Shown here piece by piece: positions 9,998 to 21,593 of a stretch of DNA of 64,000 nt. The DNA comes from Saccharina japonica (lineage: Eukaryota > Sar > Phaeophyceae > Laminariales > Laminariaceae). The notes beneath the pieces were generated by a model that worked only from the letters and a program-made list of their open reading frames with translations, searched no databases and was not told where the DNA came from. A program made the position numbers and the translations under genes. The DNA is taken from positions 1-64,000 of the forward strand of contig MEHQ01003461.1 of the NCBI GenBank assembly GCA_008828725.1. The letters run 5' to 3'. How positions within the stretch are numbered: the stretch's first letter is position 1; each line of letters begins with the position of its first letter.

Positions 9998-10699
9998 TCA
10001 CATTCTGCACTGGCAAATCTCCTTGATATCCGGATGGCATGAGCAGCACACACGCTTGTTGAACCGCGCATCGCGGTTGAAAGTCCTGTGGCAGGTGTCC
10101 CTACAGATCCATCGAGGACATCCCGGCGCCGATGGACACAGTCTCTTCCTCTTGTTACCGGCGCCCGGGTTCCTGTGGCAATTGCTGCACAGATTGTTCA
10201 GGGATGTCCTCGGCGCACGCGCCAGCCCGGAGAATCCGCCACCGCCATCGGGTGGTGAGGCGGGTGGTGGCCGAACCACGCTGTCTCCGCTCTGCTGACC
10301 TCGCCCGTCCGTACTGCTGTTTGCTACTCTCGCAGGCGAGGGCAGAACCACGCTGCCACCCTGCTGCCCTCGCTCAAGTAATCTACTGCTGGCGGTCCTC
10401 GCAGCGGCCCCCTTCGCCAGCCCCGGCAGTTGCACACCTCCAAGTCCCTGTTCCCTCGTGCCCGGCCCTCTTGTTGTAGGCGGTAGTCTGGGTGGTGCTG
10501 TAGCAGCAGTAGGCGCTGTGGTACCGGTACTCGAGGACCCAACCGAGGTGTTACTCCGCACCAATGCTGGTGCAGCAGCAGCAGTAGTGCTCGACACGAC
10601 AACCCCTGCCACGGCACGTGCTTCTGGCGCAGTACCAAGTAAAGCAGGACTATCTCCGGAGCCTAGGCTATTGTCGTCTGTCATGCTCCGCGCGAACAT
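9998..10699 (-). CDS. protein with Ser/Thr/Pro-rich N-terminus and C-terminal cysteine-rich finger
   Basis: A 233-codon minus-strand frame. Residues 1-170 are low-complexity Ala/Pro/Gly/Ser/Thr, likely disordered. Residues about 171-232 form a Cys/His-rich module: CysSerAsnCysHis, then Cys x5 Cys x4 Cys x3 CysHis, a basic linker, CysCysSerCysHis and finally Cys-Gln-Cys. The spacing suggests a multi-zinc structure, but I cannot match it to RING, PHD, FYVE or BED exactly. An in-frame stop upstream of the Met supports the start at 10699. The frame stops at 9998, yet AAT-GTGAGT at 9996-10004 is a strong donor. The protein may therefore continue in another exon instead of ending Cys-Arg-Met. A nucleic-acid or protein binding role is only a guess. 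Confidence 0.5.
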   Translation of the reverse strand: MFARSMTDDNSLGSGDSPALLGTAPEARAVAGVVVSSTTAAAAPALVRSNTSVGSSSTGTTAPTAATAPPRLPPTTRGPGTREQGLGGVQLPGLAKGAAARTASSRLLERGQQGGSVVLPSPARVANSSTDGRGQQSGDSVVRPPPASPPDGGGGFSGLARAPRTSLNNLCSNCHRNPGAGNKRKRLCPSAPGCPRWICRDTCHRTFNRDARFNKRVCCSCHPDIKEICQCRM

Positions 10700-11239
10700 T
10701 TCCCGGCTCGGCGGTGTCGTGACGGCTGCGAACTCCGCTGGGGGTGTTGGTGCGGGCTCGGTGCGGCGTGTTTGCGCGCTCAGCTCAGCTCAGCTCATCG
10801 GCACAGCCCGGCACCCACACCGACAGCCTTGCATCTCCGTCGGATAACCTCCCTAAACGGAATCCCATTGGGCAACATCCTACCGACCGCGTAATATATC
10901 CGGTACTTTATCCAAGATACTTTGTGGGTTAAGTTGTGGTAAAGGCTACTGATTTTTGCTCGCAAAAATACATTTTTGTAGAGTCTTGGAAGGCTTTGGT
11001 TTGTGGGGGACACCAAACAATATCCCAGTGCCGGATGCACGAAGAACCCTTTTGCGCCCTTTGCTTGATATCTCATTTACCCCGACGAGTTGAGCTGAGT
11101 TAAAATATACTATGAATAGCTCTCGATAGACACATCTGGATACGCGTACTAACACGGCGGGGGTCTAACTGTAGCACTCGTGTTAGCAGCGTTACAGAGA
11201 GCACCTCAAGGGGAAATTGAGGGAATGCGCGAAATTATG
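10700..11239. other. spacer, nothing recognised
   Basis: A GAGCT-type run (AGCTCAGCTCAGCTC) lies near 10782. No other feature is supported. Confidence 0.4.
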
Positions 11240-11420
11240 ACACACCCCCTGTATAGTATGTCACGCTGCACAGGGTCTTGGTACCCTGCCAAGGTATGAT
11301 CCTAGTATACTGGCAGGGTGGCAAACGCAACCACACCCTGTCAGGGTGTTAACACCTTGATATTGTACGATATGCACACCCTGTACAACGATAACCCCTG
11401 TGTAGGGTGTCGACATCCTG
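11240..11420. repeat. diverged relatives of the CAGGGTGT minisatellite
   Basis: Several CACCCTGT and ACAGGGTGT blocks like those of the array at 11950-12420, but without a regular period. Confidence 0.5.
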
Positions 11421-11949
11421 TAACAGCCGATTTTCCTATTTGAGAATTGCCTTTCCGATGAGAAAGACAATCGATTTTAGTATTCGTACTTTGTTTTTTA
11501 TAAAGAGTTGTATTTCGCTCACGATCAAAATATGACCCAGAAAATATGTTCCTCGGTGGTAGGTATCATCCACGAAAAAACGATTGAACTCAACCTTGAC
11601 AGGCTCGAAAAATCAAGGAGTTTAAGGGAATTTGCATTTATGAGCGAGGTACCTATCCCATAAATAAATCCAGATTTTTCTGGGATCTTCGATAGCTTGA
11701 GCCTGCAGACGCCGATTTCGTTTTTTTTTTTTGTTATCGACGCTGATCGACGGGTGTTTGAACTGACAATAGTTTACATTGAAAAACATGTCTGTGAGGG
11801 AAGTGTATCTCTTACTACTATTCAAAAACCAATATTTTCGACTTTTATTCTCATCGGAAAGGCTATTCTCAATTAGGAAAATCGGCTGTTCTGTCATGGT
11901 ACGTTTAAAAAACACACTATTAATACACGTAGCAGGGTAAAGACGGCGC

Positions 11950-12420
11950 ATACTCATGCTGCCAAGGTATTGGGTGACATACCCTGTACAGTCATCAAAT
12001 GGTACAGTACTACACCCTGTGCAGGGTATTGACACCCTGCCACGGAAGGTACAGATCACCCTGCCAGGTTAGGGACGCATACTGCATGTTGCCAAGGTAT
12101 TGCGTGACATACCCTGTACAGTACTACACCCTGTGCAGGGTGTCGACACCCTGCCATGGCAGGTACAGATGACCCTGGCAGGGTAAGGATGCATACTGCA
12201 TGCTGCCAAGGTATTGCGTAACATACCCTGTACAGTACAACACCCTGTACAGGGTGTCGCCACCCTGCCATGGTAGGTACACATAACCCTGGCAGGGTAG
12301 GGACGCATACTGCATGCTGACAAGGTATTGAGGACATACCCTGTACTGTAGCAGCACCTTGCCAAGGTGTCCACAGGGTGTCGACACCCTGCCAGGGGCT
12401 ATAAAAATACTCCACAGGGT
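11950..12420. repeat. minisatellite of about 112-114 bp, four units
   Basis: Units begin with ATACTGCATG-type sequence at about 11950, 12081, 12193 and 12307. The first spacing is longer by about 18 bp. Each unit contains paired CAGGGT/ACCCTG blocks, and two units carry the perfect 18-bp palindrome CAGGGTGTCGACACCCTG. Long minus-strand open frames here are translations of the repeat, not a gene. Confidence 0.85.
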
Positions 12421-12597
12421 ATACATGCTGGCAGGGTGTGCGGCAGGGTACCCAAGATGGCCACGTGTGTGCACACACCGCAGCAGCACATGCTGTAGAC
12501 AATCCCCAGACAGGTCTGCTGCCCTAAGTTCGTCGTACTCGCTCTTGGTGGTGTGCTTTGTATTCTGCCCCAATTCCGGGGGCGCAATAAGCTAAGG

Positions 12598-12640
12598 TGT
12601 CCCCGGGGGCGTCGTTAACAGAAGTGCCCCCGGGGGCACA
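12598..12640. repeat. GC hairpin with 16-bp perfect palindrome
   Basis: GTGCCCCCGGGGGCAC (12624-12639) is self-complementary and also pairs with GTCCCCGGGGGC just upstream. A related structure lies at about 14010-14055. Confidence 0.7.
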
Positions 12641-13262
12641 TTTATCACTCTCCTTAATGTTTAGTTGAATTCCTGTTTTTTTTCGGTTGTCCCCATACAG
12701 TAATCGTCTCCGAGTGGGTTAGTCTGTCATGGAAGCATCTCCGAAGACTGATTGTGACGGACCGCTACCACTAATTTGAGCACCTGTGACCAGAGCTGGG
12801 AGGGGTGGTGTAATATCACGATTTGCTCGAGATTTCACTGTAGATACCTGCAGAGTACTGCGAGTATCCATATCAGTGATGATTACATGTTTTGCAGCTT
12901 CAGATATCAAGTGTCTGCTGCTGCTGCTTCAAGTTAGTTCCACCTCATGTACTGATGAAATACCACCAGCTCAGCGACAACATGCACCCCTCGCCACACT
13001 CCACCACGAACTGCAGGTCTCCAATTCGGGGTACTTTAGACAACTTCCTCGATCCCGGCGAGGGTCAACTCGGGTGTTCGGTGAGCGGCATGCTAGACAA
13101 TATTTGAATTCTCTTTCTCGATGTTGCTGCATCATTTCCGCAGGACAGGTCCTCGCAGACGGCGCCTTGTTACACCCTATAGCATGTAGCACTCAAGTGC
13201 AGCTCGCACTTTACCTTGAGCGTTCTCGTGATGTTGGGGTTAAACCGTGTGCTTAATAGGCA
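12641..13262. other. spacer, nothing recognised
   Basis: A plus-strand frame of 156 codons (12786-13256) has low coding character and is matched by minus-strand frames, so I do not call it. Confidence 0.35.
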
Positions 13263-13592
13263 ACACCTCCACTTCCATTGGTCAACACCTCTACGCCGAT
13301 CCGACCTGGACCGGATCTCATTTGGCCCCCTGCTGCCACTTAGTAAGTGCACAAGTATATGGCTGGGGTTCGAGTTCGGGCTGGGGTTAAGGTTAAGAGT
13401 AGCGGGATATCGTGTGGACTGTAGGTTTTCACCACAGTCCACACGCTCTTCCGCTAACACTAACCCTAATCCGAACCCCCACGCTATACATTTGCACCTA
13501 CTAAGTGGGAGCAGGGTGCCAAACTGGAGTTTGCCCGGGTGTGACCCGTGACCCGAGTACTGTGGAGCTGTTGACCAATCAAACAGAGGTGT
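13263..13592. mobile_element. 330-bp foldback MITE
   Basis: Nearly the whole 330 bp folds on itself. Ends are ACACCTC and GAGGTGT. Inside these, ATTGGTCAAC pairs with GTTGACCAAT, CTGCTGCCACTTAGTAAGTG pairs with the reverse complement near 13500, and CGTGTGGACTGT pairs with ACAGTCCACACG. I see no clear target-site duplication. Confidence 0.7.
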
Positions 13593-14009
13593 ATAGTAGT
13601 CCGTCGGCCACCCCGTTTCACCCCTACAATACTAAACACTCACCAAAGCGTGTGGCCTGCACCTAAGTGCTACGCAAAGTGCATAGGTGGTCATCTAGGC
13701 GTTGTCATCTTCGGAGCGGTTTTAATATTAAATTAATGACATTTTCAAGCCGGAGCCCCACCGAGTACAAAGACCGGTCGAGAGAATTCGCAGCTGACGA
13801 GTTTCTTAGTTTATTATAGAAAGAGTCGGAGGTCGTGGGCAGTCAGAGGACCCCACTTCGCATCACAAGCAACCGGCCTGCAGGCTAGAGGAATGCTTGC
13901 TAGGCGAAAAGCCTCGGTCTCGTCGCACCTGTTCGGGTTGGTTTCGCTATTTCTTTGTGTCTTTCTTAATGCTGATGTGGTATGTCGTGTGTAACGGATA
14001 TGATTAAAG

Positions 14010-14055
14010 TACCCCCCCGGGGGTAATGTTGATGAACGCTCCCGGGGGCACTTTA
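14010..14055. repeat. GC hairpin related to 12598-12640
   Basis: CCCCCCCGGGGGTAAT, a short spacer TTGATGAACG, then CTCCCGGGGGCACTTT. This is the same layout as the earlier hairpin. Confidence 0.6.
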
Positions 14056-14109
14056 CCGTATTTCGCCCCCGAGGAAACTTCAAATATGATAGCACTTCCG
14101 GCGGTTACC

Positions 14110-14111
<2 letters not shown>

Positions 14112-14141
<30 letters not shown>
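14112..14141. repeat. (TG)n microsatellite
   Basis: About 15 uninterrupted TG units at the left edge of a dispersed repeat. Confidence 0.95.
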
Positions 14142-14610
14142 CTTCACATTAAACCTTCCTTTCTACCCGTCGACATCCAGCACACCCAGTGTCCGTGCCG
14201 ATTCTTCATCCTAAAAAGGTACCAGTTCTGTGGTCACAAAACTACGACACAGAGATACTACACTCAGTGCAGTAAGCAGAGCAGACAATGCAACGCCATA
14301 TACGACAGGCAAGACCTACCCTGCTAGCAATCCAGGTGCATGCAAGAGAAAAAAAGAGAAAAAAGAAAAAAGCGAAAAGAAAAAATAATAAAAAGTAAAT
14401 ATACTGAAGCAAATCAATAATCAAGCAACCAAATAAAAAGCATGACAAAAAAAGAAAGAAAGTGTCGTGCTTCTCCCAGAGGAGATGCGACCTCCAATAA
14501 AAAACCAAATGAAATGAAAGAAAATAAAATGGACCGAAACAGCGCCAACAGAGCAAGACTGAGAACGACAGGATAGGACAGCCAGCCGGAGCACACCGAA
14601 GGCCAGCCGA
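14133..14610. repeat. dispersed repeat family 1, copy 1
   Basis: Starts GTGTGTTCTTCACATTAAAC and runs through CCAGCACACCCAGTG, AAAAAGGTACCAGTTCTGTG and CGTGCTTCTCCCAGAGGAGA to a GGACAGCCAGCCGGAGCACA-like end. It is closely matched at 21594-22090, shorter at 22885-23080, and partly at 24848-24975. Non-coding, with an A-rich middle. The class is unknown. Confidence 0.8.
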
Positions 14611-17439
14611 GGCAGGTTTGTGCCCATAGTACAGGCAGGTTCTACCAGCTAGTCGGTCTGGCACCTACTCTGTTTGCCGTCTCTTTCCTGCTTTCGTCCG
14701 TCCTGGTTTCCCTATGACCCCCCCCACCCTCCGTCTCCCTTCCCTTGGGCGCCACCCATACAACGGGTACGTGGCACTTCCAACTCAATTCCGTTTCGTT
14801 CTCGTGTAACACACGAGAGTCCCGGAAAGAGAACGGGGAATGACAAAACCAAAATGAATACGTACGTAGCTAAGCCACCAAAGAAAGTCCTAGGACAAAT
14901 ACGGAAGGCGGAGAAACAAAGGCAAAAGCGATCACGGTAACATAAATAAGTGAAACAAAGTAAACGAAGCGGGTGGCCGGCTACAGCGATCCCCCGTTCT
15001 TTAGCGAGCCGCAAGCGACCGTCGGGGACGGAGATACAGTTTTCAGCAACGTCGTGCCCGTTTCGCCTATTGCGGTGTCCGATGACAACCCGCCTGCTGC
15101 CAGACGCAGACATGGAGAGACCCAGGGGCCGGGTCACACGTGCTTCACCCGATCGTACTTGACCTTCCAACTATCATTTGGCATCACGCACCTCAAAAGC
15201 CAAGGAAGCACCTGTATCCTCATTGTGTTAGACGTTGCTGAAATTGTCATGTTTGTCATCGATATTTTCCAAGAGGGTAAACAGTGATGGATCAATAGCG
15301 GGGTGAAAAGTGCTCTACCCAACACAAAAGCTCTTGGCTCCTGCCATGCCTGCAGGCTTACCCGACCACATAGCACGATCTGACCTTCTTCTACTTGGTG
15401 GTGTGTCTGCCTGTGCATCCTGAGCGTCACTCTCCTGACAGCTATAAAAAGGTGTGCCCGTACACAGTAGTACAATGTTACATCCATTCCCCGCCTCCCT
15501 TACAGCCCGACCAAACCCAACAAGGTCTGAGATATCGAATACTTGCAGTCTGCCTGATAAGCAGTATGCTCATGTATACTAAGGATGTATGATTCACGTA
15601 CGAGTATTAGACGTGAGTTTCGTAATGGAAATGGGACCATTCTACTGGGGGAATATGTTGAGGTGGTATGTTGTCAGTATATTACCCCGGTGGAAACATG
15701 CCTGCGACGGCTTGTTTAGTTCTGGATTAATTCCGATGGGATACATACACTCATGTTTACGGGGTTACTATACAAGAACGACAACAGCGAAGTTGATAAT
15801 ATATACACATTCTTCTACGTTTGATTATTTGGTTTAATTCTCCGTCCGACTCCGCTTTCATGGCTTGATGCTACGGGCCTCGTGAACCTGGCCACCCCAG
15901 CACTAGAGTTCTCCATTACGGACAACCCAAAACTACTCGACTCACGCTGATTCCGTTAAATGTGTCGCTACCAGACTTAGCCCTTTCTTCCTTACGTGAA
16001 CGTCGCGCCTATCTGTTTGCATATGTTGTTACAGCAGTATACCACCCTTACAATCAATAACCACTTCGAGCAAGCCCTATAACATTAGTGGGACACGACC
16101 CTGTGTGCTTAACCTCGATCGTAGACAACTACTGGTATATAGTAGTTTGTGAAGTTCTCGCCGCTGACCCCATTTTCTTAATCCAGTTTTGGAAGGAATC
16201 GGCCAACAAGTGAGTCATACGGTATGTTTTTGCTGTACGTGCTTGTATTGATATCCTACACCGGGTGCAATATTGCGTTACTCGTGCGCCTATAGTGTGT
16301 GGCATGGCACGCAGCAGTCGTCCACGGGTTTTGAAACATTGCTTTCTATTGAAGCTGATTTACGTGATGCCGCGAAGCTGTTAGTGGTACACTCACACCC
16401 CCCTGGGCACTCAACAAGAACATATTTTGAACAATGACATATTGAGCCTTGGGCACCTCGAACAAACGCCACATTAAGCCTTGGGTCCGCGGGTAGCCCT
16501 GACCCTCGTCAAACTACGATGGGGGCCCTCGGTCCTACACAGCAGTAGACACTTGTCGACTTGTGGAAGTTTCCCTCTTGTGGATACAAATACCATTCTC
16601 AAGGTTCCCATTAACCTGGATGCTGCGTCCCTCTGTCGAAAAAGCATATATATGCCCCCCCCTCCCTCCCCCTCCAAAGCATTCGTGGGGTTAACGTCTT
16701 ACGATTCGTCCTTTCTTATCTCTCCTACTTGTAGCTCAGACCCGGAGCCACACAGCAGGCTCTTCTCCCCCTCCCTGCTGCGGCTCGTGTACTTGAAGCG
16801 CGTGGCAAAAAAACCAACGGGACCAGTAACAAAAGGGTGTCTTACGTTTCTCTCTACATACACGTGCACGATGGGGAGCATTTAGTATCCTAATTTTTAT
16901 GAACTTCCTCGTTCTAAGACCCCCATACTATAAGTATGATTAGTACTGTTATTTATTAAGCCTAAACCTGCCTTCTATAAAACGTTTAGGGTTGGCCCTA
17001 GTGGTTAACTCAAAAACACTACGAGTACCGTCCAGACAGAGGCGCCTGGGGCCCTGGACAGTCTGGATAGAAAACAAACCGGAGCGCTGTGATCACATAA
17101 CGAGTAGAAGAAAAACAGTTTTTCTCCCCCCGATTTGTTTCCTATTTTTGGATTACTTAGTTTCGAGCATCATAACTGAATATACGACGTGTTCTGTAAG
17201 CAGTACTATGACATGCTGTTTTTATGTAACATATATAACATTGCTCACGTATTAACTACTTATTTTTTTCAAATTAGTCATGCACTCTTTTTTTGTTTAG
17301 AACCATGGAGCCCCTTAAGCCTGAATATATTAAATCCGTTGAGTTACAGATCATTTCCCCTTTTCCCTACCTGGTATATACGTAGTACTATATATTATGT
17401 ATAGGTACCAAATGCACATTTTCGCGGAATACTTTCACT
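14611..17439. other. long spacer, nothing convincing
   Basis: Overlapping frames on both strands around 14670-15170 and 16470-16885 have mixed composition and no splice support, so I make no gene call. No repeat structure is seen. Confidence 0.35.
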
Positions 17440-17635
17440 TTTCATCTCCGGCCGCGGGTCTTTTCTCGCGCTGTTGGCTGCGGGGCACGTAGGGGGGCCG
17501 CGTGTACACCACGGCGCAAGTGCGGGTCCCGGCCGAGGCCCGTGGGGCGTGCTCTGGGCCTTCAAAGTCGCGAATTCTGGCAAATAACTCAGGGGAAACG
17601 TTCCGACTTGACACCGTCTCGCAACTATAATGCAA
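17440..17635 (-). CDS. weak exon candidate in a GC-rich island
   Basis: A minus-strand frame of about 65 codons has a natural-looking stretch (Phe-Ala-Arg-Ile-Arg-Asp-Phe-Glu-Gly-Pro-Glu-His) in an island much more GC-rich than its flanks. GTGAAAG at its 3' edge (about 17440) could be a donor. A second minus frame is open over the same bases. No family recognised. Confidence 0.25.
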
Positions 17636-17659
17636 AACCTATCGTACAACTGGTTTTTG

Positions 17660-18515
17660 GTCGTTTGTGACCCACCCCATGAACGGAACACACACAGCAC
17701 GCACCACGTACGAGACAAGAATGAGGACCACACCGACTTGACATTGAACGAGGCACACACAAAACGTCGTGCAGCATTAGTAGTTGATACCACGTTGCAT
17801 GTGTCTGCTCTCTCTCTCTGCGCTGTGTACATGCGCATTTAATGTAAATATGCAAATTTGGTCCCAACATTTTCCAATCTACATGGAGTACACATGCACA
17901 GATCTACGATGTGTACGTATGCATGCATATCATAGTCCATCTACGTAAAACGATAGGCCGATCAACATGCGGACGGATATTTTGGTACATCAGTACTGTA
18001 GTACTACGTACGAGTACTGCTAAATGTTACGGGTGCATGTCTAGACCTCAAACTACAAAGCAGCCAAGCCACCATTTATCAAACAGCACAGCAGTACAGT
18101 AGAAGAAGCTGTATAACACGCAGTAGTAGTAGCCACTGTTCAGATTGTTGCCTTTGTGACGGCTGTGGTGTCCAGTATGCGTGCGCAGGACCCGTACCAC
18201 ACAGCTAGCAGGGGAGATCCAGCAGGTGTAGTAGTGACAGTTACGAACTATAGTACATCGCTGTGTTCTGTCTTTCTTTGTATGGGCGTGTTGGTGTGTA
18301 TGTTTGATGTATCCTATTCCAGCAAAAACTCCCCCTATGATCGCGCAGTACGGCAGCGGTTGAAAACAGCAAAACAGCTAATACCCGTCACGAGTATGGA
18401 TAACACTTTATACTCGCGAGATTTTGCGCTCCGGGCACCCGGGTACCCAGCTGTTCGACGGGTACCCTTAGACGAGTACTCGGCTGCTAAACGCGCACCA
18501 GGGTTATCTGCTCTC
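17660..18515. repeat. dispersed repeat family 2, copy 1
   Basis: Matches 48185-49235 in the same orientation, with insertions and deletions. Shared landmarks include GGAACACACACAGCACGCAC, ACATGCACAGATCTAC, ACAAAGCAGCCAAG and GAAGAAGCTG. Near the right end come CAGCTAATACC-like sequence and ACGGGTACCC with GACGAGTACTCGGCTGCTAA. Function and class unknown. Confidence 0.75.
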
Positions 18516-18539
18516 CAGCACAACAGCTAGATCTAACTG

Positions 18540-18830
18540 TTGTGTGTGCTCTGTGAACTCACTCGTTGTGTATTGTGTATTGTATGTGCTCTGTGCTATG
18601 CTGTCGGTATGTTCTGTGTGCAGGCACTTCTTCTGTTGTTTGTGTGTACTCTGGGTGTGCTCTGTGTGTTCAGTCTACGTACTTAACTATTTTGCCCTCG
18701 ATGCACTCTGTGTGATATGTGATATGTGTGCTGCTGTAGCAGTATCCTACGACGGCCTGCTCAGTCAGGGTCATCCTTAACAAACAGAAAACAAAACTCA
18801 CGAGTTGTGACATTTAATCCAAGAATATTT
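18540..18830. repeat. TGTGCTCTGTG-rich low-complexity tract
   Basis: Irregular T/G-rich repeats of CTCTGTGTG and TATTGTGTAT type. No coding evidence. Confidence 0.6.
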
Positions 18831-18884
18831 GCGAATGGTGCGCGAGTGGGGCCGGGCCGGGCCGGGCGCGTGATACAGTCACCA

Positions 18885-19345
18885 ACCGAATGACGACATA
18901 GGCTGTGCTGTTTCAATCTCCCGCGCCGCCGGTGTGGCCCTGCTGGCAAGATGCCAATCTCACAGGTCGTATGCCCGGCCTCGCCCGGATTATAAGAATA
19001 CTTTACTTCGTTTTTGTTCGAGACGTGCCGCCTCCTCGTCGAGGTTTTGCCAGCGCATGTTCGCCAGCGCCCAGCGATTGCTTTGGGGAGTCACTTGCTG
19101 TCCGCAATGGGTATAGGCGACAGAGTCAACTGTATGCCCCCATATCTGGTATTTGGATATACCGTTGGGTTGCGTGGATTATACACGAAGTACACTTATC
19201 AGGCGCATTTACTCTAACAATTTATTTATAACACAGTACGAGTGAAGTCACGACCAAAAAAATGACGCAGATCGTGATGTCGTTTTTTTTAGGTTAAAAC
19301 ACTGAATGGCGTCAAGATTCACGAGCTGTTCTTCGTGAATCTACT
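18885..19345 (+). repeat. dispersed repeat family 3, copy 1
   Basis: The reverse complement lies at 27125-27620. Shared blocks include TTTCAATCTCCCGCGCCG, CCAATCTCAC, TATCAGGCGCATTTA and a terminal hairpin GATTCACGAG...CGTGAATCTACTCGA. The first half is GC-rich and the second half AT-rich. The repeated terminal hairpin suggests a real element end, but I cannot assign a class. Confidence 0.7.
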
Positions 19346-19854
19346 CGATATAACAAATCACCAATCAACACAAATACAGTATTAATAGTAGTATAGGTGC
19401 CCGCAGTTAAGAAATAACGTGTCGAGAAAAATGAGCTCACATTGGCACGAACAATAGAAAACTTCGATAAAAATACACAGCTCACCAGTGTGGGATCGAC
19501 TATAAACCTTACACAAAGTAGTTAGATCGACGTCGGAAACAAAATAAGTCGTTGAGCCCGGACATCAAATTTGAGCTTCTTAACACCGAGAGCTCACTGT
19601 ACCTCAGATATGATATCATCTAGTGACTTTAATTTGTTTTGTATAATAAACTGTCCTCGCTACTACCTTTCCCTTTACACTATACAGCAGTCTATGCAAC
19701 ACAAGTTTGGTCCACAAAGGGTCCAAAAAGGGAAGTACGAAGCATGTGCGATCTATTTTCAATTTGCGACACCCCCGGGATTTCAAGTGACCAACATCCC
19801 GAAGGGGGACCTTGCAAGGTCAGGTTCTGTAGGGTTTGTGGATTTAGGGTCAGG
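19346..19854. other. AT-rich spacer, nothing recognised
   Basis: No supported feature. Confidence 0.4.
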
Positions 19855-20490
19855 GTATGGGTGTCTTACAGAACTTACAGGAGTTCCGGGTTAGGGTATA
19901 AAACTCTTACAGAACTCACAGAAGTTCCGGGTATTGTGGCCCGGGCATACAGAACTCACACAAGTTCCGGGCAGGTACAAACACGTTGTACCGGTACCCC
20001 GGGTATTGTGAAACGGGGAGTACAGAACTTACAGAGAAGTTGTCTGTAGGGTATGAAATTCGTACATAACTTACAGAAGTTCCGGGTTAGGGTATAAAAC
20101 CCTTACAGGACTCACAGAGGTTCCGGGTATTGTGGCACGGGCGTACAGAACTCACAGAAGTTCCAGGCAGGTATAAACACGTTGTACCGGTACCCCGGGT
20201 ATTGTGGCTCGGTCGCACATAACTTACAGAAATTCCGGGTACGGGTATGAAGGTCGCCAGAACTCAAAGAAACCCCGGGTATTGTGACACGGGCGTACAG
20301 TGCTTACAGAAGTTCCGGGTATTTATTGTGGAACGGGCGTACAGAACTCACAGAAGCTCCGATTGTGGCCCGGTCGTACAGAACTCACAGAAGTTCCGAT
20401 TGTGGCCCGGGCGTACAGAACTCACAGAAGTTCCATTGAGGCACGGGCGTACAGAACTTACAGAAATTCCGGTGATACCCTGGTAAATAC
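19855..20490. repeat. minisatellite with nested periods, block A
   Basis: Built on CTTACAGAACTCACAGAAGT followed by TCCGGGTATTGTGGC. A higher-order period of about 196 bp is visible (TTCCGGGTTAG at 19884 and 20080). The 3' part collapses into units of about 40 bp. Apparent ORFs (repeated Arg-Thr-Glu-Leu-Thr-Glu-Val-Pro) are repeat translations. Confidence 0.85.
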
Positions 20491-20875
20491 CCACCTCAAG
20501 GGGGCGAAAAAACTGCAAATGTACTCCTAAAAAAATATACATAAAATGCATTTCGAAATACTGCGATTGGTGTACTTCAAACATGACACACTATACCGGT
20601 ACTAACGCGTATATACCATGCATGTACCATTGTAGCTAATTTCTGTTATAGCTGTCTTTCACGATTTTCACGGTAAGGACCGTTCCAACTTCATGGGAAT
20701 GACTTCCGCGGTCGTAGATTTACCCCCCAAATCAAATCCACGTACTTGTGTGCTCGGTTCATGTGTGGGTGTGAGCGAGGTGGGTTGTACAATGTAATTT
20801 AATTTCGTAATTTCGTTTTTGGTGTTTGTCACTGATGAGACATGACGTCATAATGCATAACATCACTCCTCAAAA

Positions 20876-21030
20876 GATGTCAGGAGACGGCACTTTCACC
20901 CCTTGACTGACGGCAATTTTTCATTTTTTATCCGTGACTGACGCAAAAATACTAGGTTTTAGTGTGGAACACTCAAATCCACACCCTTGACCGATGCCCA
21001 TTTTCCCTCGACTGACCGTCTCCTGACATC
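20876..21030. mobile_element. 155-bp MITE
   Basis: Perfect 15-bp inverted ends GATGTCAGGAGACGG and CCGTCTCCTGACATC. Flanks CTCAAAA and CTCAACG share five bases and might be an eroded target duplication. It separates the two blocks of the 196-bp minisatellite. Family unassigned. Confidence 0.75.
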
Positions 21031-21064
21031 CTCAACGATACCTTAAGCTGTACCGGCACACAGG

Positions 21065-21480
21065 GTATTGTGCCGAGGGAATACCCTTACCCGGGGTATT
21101 GTGCCCGAGGTGTTACAGAACTTACAGAAGTTCCGGGTACGGGTATGGATGTCTTACAGAACTTACAGAAGTTCCGGGTTAGGGTATAAAGCCCTTACAG
21201 AACTCACAGAAGTTCCGGGTATTGTGGCACAGGCGTACAGAACTCACAGAAGTTCCGGGCAGGTTCAAACACGTTATACCGGTACCCCGGGTATTGTGAA
21301 ACGGGGAGTACAGAACTTACAGAAGTTCTCTGTAGGGTATGAAGGTCGTACAGAACTTACAGCAGTTCCGGGTACGGGTGTAAAACCCTTACAGAACTCA
21401 CAGAAGTTCTCTGTAGGGTATTTCCCGGGTAAATACCCCGGGTATGGTTCTGTAGGTACCCTACAGAACCTGACCTTGGA
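21065..21480. repeat. minisatellite, block B (same family as 19855-20490)
   Basis: The same CAGAACTTACAGAAGTTCCG units and the same higher-order order of variants (TTCCGGGTTAG at 21172), about 1.1 kb downstream of block A. Confidence 0.85.
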
Positions 21481-21593
21481 ACCTTGCATTACGTGTGATA
21501 TATCATACGTACATTATTGTTATTCAATTGGGCATTTAGTTGCTTCATCACTAAAGTCGGCTCCCGGAAATATGAAATATACCCTCACAGCAG

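Noticed and set aside
12056..12573. Overlapping minus-strand ORFs of 100-149 codons
   Set aside because: They lie wholly in the 112-bp minisatellite and repeat the same peptide in different frames.
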